In this document: positions 8,485 through 15,672 of the stretch, in pieces | How positions within the stretch are numbered: the first letter of the stretch is position 1 | How the letters are laid out: each line of letters starts with the position of its first letter | Assembly: GCF_027158205.1 (NCBI RefSeq) | Contig: NZ_JAPVLU010000006.1 | Location: 1 to 64,000, forward strand | DNA: 64,000 nt | Source: Streptomyces sp. H39-S7 | GTDB lineage: Bacteria > Actinomycetota > Actinomycetes > Streptomycetales > Streptomycetaceae | Reading direction: 5' to 3' | Made by a program: the position numbers and the translations under genes | The notes under the pieces: model-generated | Told to the model about the DNA's origin: nothing | The model's database searches: none | What the model saw: the letters and a program-made list of their open reading frames with translations, nothing else

Positions 8485-9783
8485 TCAGGCGAGGGCGAAG
8501 TAGCGGAGCCATATGTAGAGGCCGGAGACGGCGATGGTGACGGCGGCGACGGGGGCGCCGTAGCGGGTGAAGGTCCAGAAGCTGATCGGGGTGCGGTTGC
8601 GTTCCGCGATGCCCAGGACGACGACGTTGGCGGAGGCACCGATCGCGGTGGCATTGCCGCCCAGGTCGGCACCTACGGCCAGGGCCCACCACAGGACATG
8701 CCCGTGGGCGTCGCCCACGGTGTGGACAAGGTCAGCGGTGATGGGGGCCATCGTCGCGACATACGGGATGTTGTCCACGATGCCCGACAGCACGGCAGAC
8801 GCGCCGAGCAGCAGCATGGTCGCGCCCAGGGCCTTGCCGCCGGTGGCGTCGGCCAGCGCGGACGAGACTTCCTTGATGACGCCGGTCTCGATCAGGGCCC
8901 CGACCATGATGAACAGACCGGCGAAGAAAGCCAGGGTGGGCCACTCCACATCGGCCAGGACGTCGTTGGTCTTGACGGGGCTGATGGCGACCAGCAAGCC
9001 GGCGCCGAGCAGCGCCACGACGCTGGGTTCGTAGTGCAGAACCGGATGCAGAACGAAAGCGGCCACGACCAGGCCGAGCACCGCCAGCCCCTGAACGAGC
9101 AGCCTGCGGTCGCGAATCGCCTCACGTTCGCTCAACGCCATCACCTCGGCCGCGAGCTTCTCGTCGTAGACGAACGCACGACGGAACATGAACCGGCACA
9201 TGACCACCAGAACAGCGGTCAGGATCACGGCCAGCGGGGCGAGGTTGACGAGGAAGTCGTTGAAGTTCAGGCCGGCGCGGCTGGCGATGATGATGTTCGG
9301 CGGGTCGCCGACCAGGGTGGCGATGCCACCGATGTTGGAGGCTAGTACCTCGGCGATCAAGAACGGCGCGACCGGCAGGTTCAGGCGTTCGCACACCAGC
9401 AACGTGACGGGGGCAACCAGCAGCACAGTGGTGACGTTGTCCAGCAGCGCGGACGCCACCGCCGTGATCGCCACCAGCATCACCATCACCCGGAACGGCT
9501 TGGCGCGGGCGCGCTTGACCGCCCAGATCGCCAGGAACTCGAACAGTCCCGTGCGGCGCAGCACGCCCACGATCATCATCATGCCCAGCAGCAGGAAGAT
9601 GACGTTCCAGTCGATGCCGGAATCGGTGGAGAAGAAGGCGGCGTCCGCGTCGGTGGCGCGCAGCGCGAGCATGAGGGCGGCGCCGCCCAGGGCGGCGGCC
9701 ACCCGGTGGACCCATTCGGTGATGATCAGGACGTAGGCGCCGGCGAAGACCGCCAGTGCCGCCCAGGCGTGCCAGTTGCTCAT
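8485..9783 (-). CDS. SLC13/ArsB/NhaD-type ion transporter
   Basis: 432 residues with about eleven transmembrane helices. Features typical of the ArsB/NhaD/citrate transporter superfamily are the paired DNVTTVLLVAP and DNIPYVATMAPI motifs of the two inverted repeats, and NIGGIATLVGDPPNIIIA. Members carry Na+, arsenite, sulfate or dicarboxylates, and the sequence alone does not settle which. Its ATG overlaps the TGA of the CBS gene (ATGA), indicating an operon with the CBS protein and antiporter upstream. Confidence 0.85.
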   Translation of the reverse strand: MSNWHAWAALAVFAGAYVLIITEWVHRVAAALGGAALMLALRATDADAAFFSTDSGIDWNVIFLLLGMMMIVGVLRRTGLFEFLAIWAVKRARAKPFRVMVMLVAITAVASALLDNVTTVLLVAPVTLLVCERLNLPVAPFLIAEVLASNIGGIATLVGDPPNIIIASRAGLNFNDFLVNLAPLAVILTAVLVVMCRFMFRRAFVYDEKLAAEVMALSEREAIRDRRLLVQGLAVLGLVVAAFVLHPVLHYEPSVVALLGAGLLVAISPVKTNDVLADVEWPTLAFFAGLFIMVGALIETGVIKEVSSALADATGGKALGATMLLLGASAVLSGIVDNIPYVATMAPITADLVHTVGDAHGHVLWWALAVGADLGGNATAIGASANVVVLGIAERNRTPISFWTFTRYGAPVAAVTIAVSGLYIWLRYFALA

Positions 9784-10250
9784 GCGGTGGCCAGCAGGCG
9801 TTCCAGGAGCCGGGAGGCGGTGATGACGCCCAGTAGATGGTCGGTGCCGTGTCGGCGGTCGGCGGCGTGTTCGACCACGGCGATCAGCGGGCTGCGGGAG
9901 GTGGCCATCAGCGCCGCGACCTCCACCGCTGTGTCATCGGCGTCCGCGACGGGAGGGGCTGCGGCTTGTTTCGGCAGCACCTCCCCCACCGTGCGGCCGG
10001 TCAGTGCCTGGCACAGCCGGTCGGCGTGGGCCTCGTCGATCACCGCGGCCAGCGCCGGGTCCTCCAATACGTAGTTCGGCACCAGCAGGCGTACCAGTTG
10101 GGAGGCGGGCAGGATCGCGCCGGGCATGCCGTGCCCGTCCAGCACCAGGACGGCTGGCAGGCGCTCCTCGGCCAGTAGTCGGGCAGCGGTCAGCGCGTCG
10201 TCGCCGACTCCGACGCTCGGGTACGGCTCAGCCAGATCACGTGCGCGCAC
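9780..10250 (-). CDS. CBS-domain protein
   Basis: 156 residues forming a tandem CBS pair: the first is ARDLAEPYPSVGVGDDALTA through LPAVLVLDGHG, the second runs from VGEVLPK to LLGVITASRLLERLL. CBS pairs bind adenine nucleotides and gate channels, transporters and enzymes. The gene overlaps both neighbours (14 bases with the antiporter, 4 with the permease), so it is probably a soluble nucleotide sensor for one of the two transporters. Confidence 0.85.
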   Translation of the reverse strand: MRARDLAEPYPSVGVGDDALTAARLLAEERLPAVLVLDGHGMPGAILPASQLVRLLVPNYVLEDPALAAVIDEAHADRLCQALTGRTVGEVLPKQAAAPPVADADDTAVEVAALMATSRSPLIAVVEHAADRRHGTDHLLGVITASRLLERLLATA

Positions 10251-11562
10251 GTCGGGGCTCCTTGCTCTGGAGGTCGGTGTCGTCCTGCGGGCCGGTTTCC
10301 GGGTCTGCGGCCGGTTCGGGGACTGGTGGTTGCGGGTCGCGGCCTTCCACAGCCTCAGCGGTGTCGTCGTCCTCGTCGTCGGGGATACCGATCAGGTCGT
10401 CGACGTGGAAGAGGCGGGCGATGGGGACGTCGCTGCTGGAGTGCACGGCGATGGAGACCGCGATGCATACCGCGATCAGCGTGTACGCCTGTTCGCCCTG
10501 TGGGATGCCCGCCTGCAGCACCAGCAGCCCGTACACCACCGAGGCGAAGCCCTTGGGTCCGAACCAGGCCGCCACCCACCGCTCCCGGCGGTCGATCCGT
10601 GTGCCGAGCAGGGAGATCAGCAAAGACGCCGGGCGGATGAGCACGATCGCCAGCACCACCACCACGTAGCCGCTGACCGACAGGCCCCCGAACAGGGCCG
10701 GGGTCAGCAGTGCGCCGAAGACCAGCAGGGCGGCGAACTTGCTCAGTTCCGCCAGTGCCTCACCCAACGGTTCGAAGGCGTGGGCGGTCTGCGGGGCGGA
10801 GGAGGCCAGCACCGCACCGGCGGCGAACGCCGCCAGGTAGGGATTGGCGCCCGTCAGATGACAGGCCGCGTACAGGACGATGCCGACCGCGAGCGGCCCC
10901 AACGGCTGCAGGCGCGGTTCCGCGCCCAGCCCCGGCAGCCGCACCACGGCGGTCACCAGCAGCGGCACCACCACGCCCAGCGCCAGTCCGCCGGCCAGCT
11001 CCAGGCCCACCACCCCCAGCGAGCCGTTCCCCTCGGCGTGCAGCGGGCCCGCGGCCGTGATCAGGACCAGGACCACCGGCAGCGCCAGACCGTCATTGAG
11101 CCCCGACTCGACGTTCAGCAACTGCCGCAGCCGGGCCGGTACCTCCTTGCGGCCCACGATCGCCGAGGCGAACACCGGATCCGTCGGCGACAGCACCGCA
11201 CCCACCAGCAACGACGTGGTCCAGTCCAACCCCACCAGATAGTGCGTCAGCACCGCCACACCCGCGAACGCCAACGGCATCCCGATGCCCAAAGCGCGAG
11301 CGGGGTTGCGCCACGCGGCACGCAGACTGGGAAAGGAGACGTGCATGCCGTCGGTGAACAACACCGTGAACAGCGCGAGGTCCGCAGTCGCGGTCACCAG
11401 GGGACTGTCCGGGGCGATGTGCACCAGACCCAGAGCACCGTCACCCACGGCGGCGCCGGCAAGCAGGAACAGCAAGGACGTGGAGAGAATGGAGCGGGCG
11501 GCCAGACCGGACACCAACACCGCTACGAGCAGGGCGACACCGAACACCGCGACAAGTACCAC
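10237..11562 (-). CDS. Cation/proton antiporter (CPA family)
   Basis: 441 residues with about twelve transmembrane helices followed by an acidic hydrophilic tail (about 385-441). The motif VGAVLSPTDPVFASAIV and NVESGLNDGLALPVVLV are the diagnostic helices 5 and 6 of CPA1 Na+/H+ exchangers, with the ND pair for ion binding. It exports Na+ or K+ in exchange for protons at the cytoplasmic membrane. It is first in the operon antiporter-CBS-permease. A sequence element shared with another transporter gene lies 41 bases upstream (11604-11627). Confidence 0.88.
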   Translation of the reverse strand: MVLVAVFGVALLVAVLVSGLAARSILSTSLLFLLAGAAVGDGALGLVHIAPDSPLVTATADLALFTVLFTDGMHVSFPSLRAAWRNPARALGIGMPLAFAGVAVLTHYLVGLDWTTSLLVGAVLSPTDPVFASAIVGRKEVPARLRQLLNVESGLNDGLALPVVLVLITAAGPLHAEGNGSLGVVGLELAGGLALGVVVPLLVTAVVRLPGLGAEPRLQPLGPLAVGIVLYAACHLTGANPYLAAFAAGAVLASSAPQTAHAFEPLGEALAELSKFAALLVFGALLTPALFGGLSVSGYVVVVLAIVLIRPASLLISLLGTRIDRRERWVAAWFGPKGFASVVYGLLVLQAGIPQGEQAYTLIAVCIAVSIAVHSSSDVPIARLFHVDDLIGIPDDEDDDTAEAVEGRDPQPPVPEPAADPETGPQDDTDLQSKEPRRART

Positions 11563-11603
11563 AGGAAGCTCCCTGGATCGGCAGAAGGATCGCCAAAGCG
11601 ATC

Positions 11604-11627
11604 GCCGACCAGACTTCCCGGCACACC
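11604..11627 (-). promoter_or_regulatory. Shared leader element, copy 1
   Basis: On the plus strand this reads GCCGACCAG, one variable base (A here), then CTTCCCGGCACACC. The same 24-base element, differing only at that base, occurs at 44254-44277 upstream of the APC permease. In both cases it is oriented towards the gene start, 41 and 54 bases away, inside the probable leader. The read-through strand can form GCCG/CGGC pairing. It may be part of a structured RNA leader or a protein-binding site; I cannot assign it to a known riboswitch. Confidence 0.5.
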
Positions 11628-11755
11628 GTCACCGAACTTACACGACCCCTACGGTCCCTTGGCGCATCCCTGATGGTGTTCACGCCTGTCCGCGCCGAGG
11701 GGCCGCGGAATACACGGGCCCGTGGGCCTGAAAGGGGGTCGGGCTCGCGGCGCTG

Positions 11756-13562
11756 TCACACTGGGGAGGGCGAACCCAGGGCGCGCAGGGCACTTTGGTG
11801 GGTGAGCCACCCCACCAACTGGGTGTGGTGCGGGTCCAGGACCGGCAGGCCGGTGCCCGGAGTTGCCACCAGGACGTGCAGGGCAGTGGCCAGGGACATG
11901 TCGACCGTGACGGGGCCGGGGAGTTCGGCCAGTTCACCCGCGGTGGACGGGCCTTCGTATTCACCGCCCGTTCCTTCGGCCAGGGCTTCAGCGACGGTGC
12001 GAGCAGTGAGCGTGCCTAGGTAGTTGCCGTCGGAGTCCAGGACGGGCAATACGCCGTGGTCGGACAGGCTCAGCAGGCGGGCGGCGTCGGTGAGTGCGGT
12101 GATGGCCGGAAGCGGGGCGGGTAGCTCCTCCAGGACGGTGGCGACCGTCTGGCTGCCCAGGCGGGCGCCGGCGGCGGGCGCGGTGAGGTCGATGCCCCGG
12201 CGGCGGAGTTTGAGGGTGTAGATGGTGTCGCGGGACAGCAGACGGCTGGTGAGGGTGGCGGCGACGATGGCGAGCATCAGGGGCAGGATGATCGTGTACT
12301 GGCCGGTCAGTTCGAACAGGATGACCACCGCGGTGATCGGTGCGCGGGAGGCCCCGGCGAAGACCGCGCCCATGCCGACCAGGGCGTAGGCGCCGGCCGC
12401 GCCGGCGGTGCCGGGCAGCAGGCCGTGGGCGGCGCTGCCGTAGGCGGCGCCGAGCATCGCGCCAATGAACAGGCTGGGGGCGAAGACGCCGCCCGAGCCG
12501 CCGATGCCGATGGTCAGGCTGGTCGCGAGGATCTTGCCCGCGAGCAGGAGCAGCAGGAAACCGGCGGCGTACTGTCCCTGGGCCGCGTTCTGCAGGACGG
12601 GGTAGCCGACCCCGTACATCTCCGGGCAGGACCAGGAGCAGGACGCCCAGCAGGATGCCTCCGGCGGCGGGGCGCAGCCATTCGGGGCCGCGCCAGGCCC
12701 AGTCGCAGGCGTCCTCGATGAGGTAGAGGATGCGGGTGAAGCCGACGCCGACCGCGCCGGCGGCGATGCCGAGCAGCGCGAACAGCGGGTACTGGGCCAC
12801 GTGGTCGATGTGGAAGGCGGGCAGCGTCAGGAACGCTGTGTCGCCGAACGCGGCACGCCCGATGACGCTGGCGGCGACACTGGCGATGACGACGGCGCCG
12901 AAGGATTCGACGGCGAAGTCGCCCAGGATCAGCTCCATGGCGAAGAACACCCCGGCCAGTGGGGCGTTGAAGGTGGCGGCGATGCCGCCGGCCGCGCCGC
13001 ATGCGACCAGCAGCCGCATCCGGCCTTCGCCGACCTTGACGAAGCGGCCCAGGGTGGAGCCGAGGGCGGAGCCGATCTGTACGATCGGGCCCTCGCGGCC
13101 CACCGAGCCGCCGGAGCCGATACACAGCGCCGAGGCGAGGGCTTTCACGACGGAGACGTTGGGGTTGATGCGGCCGCCGCGCTGGGCGACGGCCAGCATC
13201 ACCTCGGGCACGCCGTGGCCGCGCGCTTCCTTGGCGAAGCGGTCGACCAGCGGCCCGTAGAGCAAGCCGCCCACGATCGGGGCCAGCAGCACGAAGTACA
13301 CGCCCAGCCACGGGACGTGCGGGTTGGCGGCATGGCCGGCGCCGGCGTAGTCGGCGTGTCCGGAGAACAGCCGGGTGAAGGTCTGGATCAGCCAGCGGAA
13401 GGCGATCGAACCGAGCCCGGCCCCCGCGCCGATCAGCAGCGCCAGGACCGTCAGACCCCACGGAGCCTCACGCAGCCCAGTCACCACCGACGGGCGCCCC
13501 GGCCGCAGGGGCACCGTGCCGATCGCCGATGGGGCGGGGTCCCGAATGCGGGAACTGCTCAT
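11756..13562 (-). pseudogene. ClC-type chloride channel/transporter with CBS domains, frameshifted
   Basis: The first frame (from 13562) has the ClC signatures GSGGSVGREGPIVQ and the hydrophobic core up to LLLVLPG. The second frame continues from 12625 with EMYGVGYPVLQNA, GGSGGVFAPSLFIGA and a C-terminal CBS pair ending ALRALGSPSPV. Near 12622-12630 the CCC run carries one extra C: deleting it restores LVLPEMYGVGYP. ClC proteins move Cl- or exchange Cl-/H+ across the membrane. The gene is divergent from a MarR regulator, with a palindromic operator between them. It is either inactivated or a sequencing error. Confidence 0.85.
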
Positions 13563-13585
13563 GGTTCTGCCTCCTCAACACTACG

Positions 13586-13600
13586 TTTGCATTATGCAAA
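13586..13600. promoter_or_regulatory. Palindromic operator between the ClC and marR genes
   Basis: TTTGCAT-T-ATGCAAA is a perfect 7-1-7 inverted repeat, AT-rich in GC-rich surroundings, lying 24 bases upstream of the ClC ATG and 50 bases upstream of the divergent MarR ATG. MarR proteins usually bind such sites and repress both genes. The half-site TATGCAAAG also occurs at 44652-44660, upstream of the Ddn-like gene. Confidence 0.7.
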
Positions 13601-13649
13601 GATAGTCGAGGGGATGGCACCCCGGCACGTGGGGGGTAGAAAGGGGGGC

Positions 13650-14168
13650 ATGAGCCAGAACGCGCAGCCCCTGCCGGGCACGGATGACGTCGATGCGGTG
13701 ACCCGCGCGGTGCTGACCGCCTCACGTGTACTGGTGGCCGTCTCCGCGCGCTCACTGGCCGCCATGGAGGACGCGGTCACCTTGCCGCAGTTCCGACTCC
13801 TGGTGGTGCTCTCCACGCAGGGCGCCACCAAACTCGTGGTCCTCGCCGAGCAGTTGGGCGTCAACCCATCGACCGCGATGCGCATGATCGACCGCCTGAT
13901 CGCCGCGGGACTCGCCTCCCGCCAGGTCAATCCCGGAAACCGGCGGGAGAACTTCCTGGAGCTCACTGCGGCCGGCCGCCGCATCGTCGACGAGGCCACC
14001 GCCCGGCGCCGCGACGAGATCGCCGCGATCGTCGCCCGCGTCACCCCCGACCAGCGACAGGCGCTCGTCGACGCCCTGACCGCCTTCGCCGAGGCGGGAG
14101 GCGAGCCCGCCGCCCCCACGGGAACGGACCTGTACCCGCTGGGCTGGCCAGAACCCGCCACCTCCTGA
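13650..14168 (+). CDS. MarR-family transcriptional regulator
   Basis: 172 residues from the ATG at 13650, with AAGGGGGG just upstream. It shows the MarR winged helix: LPQFRLLVVLSTQG, LAEQLGVNPSTAMRMIDRL as the recognition helix, LASRQVNPGNRRENFLELT as the wing, then a long dimerisation helix. It probably represses itself and the divergent ClC gene through the palindrome at 13586-13600. The ligand is unknown. Confidence 0.9.
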   Translation: MSQNAQPLPGTDDVDAVTRAVLTASRVLVAVSARSLAAMEDAVTLPQFRLLVVLSTQGATKLVVLAEQLGVNPSTAMRMIDRLIAAGLASRQVNPGNRRENFLELTAAGRRIVDEATARRRDEIAAIVARVTPDQRQALVDALTAFAEAGGEPAAPTGTDLYPLGWPEPATS

Positions 14169-14355
14169 TCCGCGTGGGACCCGCGGCAAAGCGTTTGTCC
14201 GCAAGCACTTGCTGGGCGAAGAGGACCTGCGGCTGGATGAGCTCCGCAACGCTTGCTACGTGAACCAGGTACTGGCCGACGCCACACCGGAACCGGTTGC
14301 GACGAGAGCCGCCGTCCAGGACGAGCGTCCGCCCTTCGATCCGGACGCGACCTGA
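14169..14355 (+). other. Short unassigned coding-like fragment
   Basis: In one plus frame ending at the TGA at 14353 the sequence reads GTRGKAFVRKHLLGEEDLRL and then DELRNACYVNQVLADATPEP, followed by an acidic tail ending FDPDAT. No start codon with a ribosome site is seen and the frame opens inside the end of marR. This looks like the tail of a lost gene. The family was not recognised. Confidence 0.3.
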
Positions 14356-14423
14356 TCCGTCGCCGTGAAGGTCCACGACACCCGCAACGCTCTGAGAGTT
14401 GCGCAAGCTCTAAAGTGTTGGCC

Positions 14424-14666
14424 ATGAAGCCATACGACGCTGTGGGGCGGGAGACGGCCGTGCTCGACGGCGGTCCCGGAAATGGGCTCCGGATACGGGT
14501 AATCGACCGGCCGTGGGTGCTGCAGGTGACTTTCCCCTGCGAGCTGGAAACTCCCTCATCCAACGGCCAGACGCAGGCTCACATACAGGCCATTTACGTC
14601 TACCGCCGCGACTCGCGCTCGACAACGGAGCCGGTGCGCTACCGCTTCGACGCGGCCAGTCCCTGA
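14424..14666 (+). CDS. Hypothetical small protein
   Basis: 80 residues from the ATG at 14424. It contains ETAVLDGGPGNGLRIRVID in the first third, IQAIYVYRRDSRSTTEP near the end, and no membrane segment. The LDGGP start and basic C-terminus recall small Streptomyces proteins of unknown function, but I cannot name a family with confidence. It is convergent with tatA; only 14 bases separate their ends. Confidence 0.55.
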   Translation: MKPYDAVGRETAVLDGGPGNGLRIRVIDRPWVLQVTFPCELETPSSNGQTQAHIQAIYVYRRDSRSTTEPVRYRFDAASP

Positions 14667-14680
14667 CCCGCGGTCGCATT

Positions 14681-14965
14681 TCAACGGGGAGTGGCGGGCC
14701 TGTCCTCGTGCACCGGGCGAGCGGAGGTGGTGTCGCCGGGGGCAGTCTGGATGGTGAGCGGTGTTACCGACTCGCCCGGTGCGGGCGCAGAGGAGGCGGC
14801 CGCCGGTGCCCCATCGTCCTTCATGGCCTTGGCCTCGCTCTTGAGGATCCGCATCGACTTGCCCAGCGCGCGGGCGGTGTCCGGCAGTTTCTTCGAGCCG
14901 AACAGCACAAGCACCACGAGCGCCACGACCAGCAGGTGCCAGGGTTCCAGACCGTTGCGCAGCAT
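14681..14965 (-). CDS. tatA: Sec-independent translocase subunit TatA/TatE
   Basis: 94 residues: one N-terminal transmembrane helix ([13 protein letters not shown]), the hinge [18 protein letters not shown] that is typical of TatA, then an amphipathic helix and an alanine/proline-rich tail. TatA forms the pore of the twin-arginine pathway that exports folded proteins. No tatB or tatC is adjacent, so this is an accessory copy. Confidence 0.88.
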   Translation of the reverse strand: MLRNGLEPWHLLVVALVVLVLFGSKKLPDTARALGKSMRILKSEAKAMKDDGAPAAASSAPAPGESVTPLTIQTAPGDTTSARPVHEDRPATPR

Positions 14966-15149
14966 CGACGCCCCACAGTTTCCTCGTCATCGGGATCGCA
15001 GACCCGGGAGGCCGCGTCCACAGATTAACTTGCTACATTGCGCAACTGTACAACCAACGGTCGGGCTGGGCCGTCTCCTGTCCGGAAGCCGCACGCATGA
15101 GGGGCAGACAGGGCAGGCAGCCAAGGCGGGCCGGGACGAGAACGACCTT

Positions 15150-15582
15150 GCAGCCCCCGGCGAATCGCCGCCGCGATAGTGGTTGCGATCCTGGTAATGC
15201 TCGTCGCGGGCGCGGGATGGGCCTACGTCCACCTCAACGGAAACATCAACACCTTCGATGCGGACGGCGTCTCCCACGAGAGCCGGACCAAAGCCTCCAC
15301 CGCCGGGCAGAAAGTCCTGGTCATCGGTTCCGACTCGCGATCGGGCGACAACAGCGGTCCTGGCGGTGGCAAGGGAGACGTCGGCCGCTCGGGCACCGCG
15401 TGCTTGCTGCACATCTACGCCGACAGCAAGCACGCCGTTTCCCGCGCGACACCCTTGTCGACGTCCCCGCCAGCAAGCTGCCCGACGGCAACTGGACCAA
15501 GCTCCAGAGCAACGTCAAGTTCAAATCGGCCTTCTCGGTCGGCAACACCGCTCAGGGCAACCCGGCCTGCCCCCTGGCGTGA
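15150..15582 (+). pseudogene. LytR-CpsA-Psr (LCP) family fragment, frameshifted and truncated
   Basis: The first frame has a membrane anchor (IAAAIVVAILVMLVAGAGWA) and the LCP start KVLVIGSDSRSGDNS. After DSKHAVS the frame changes near 15440 to PRDTLVDVPASKLPDGNWTK and ends at NPACPLA. In intact LCP proteins this point is followed by another 150-200 residues, which are missing. LCP enzymes attach polymers such as teichoic acids to peptidoglycan. The remnant has lost much of the active site. Confidence 0.75.
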
Positions 15583-15672
15583 CCGACATGGCACAATCCG
15601 CCGACGACGACTCCTGCTCCAACCTGTCGTACGGATGAGCCGGCCCGCCGCAGCGGCTTGGGCCCTGCCGTC

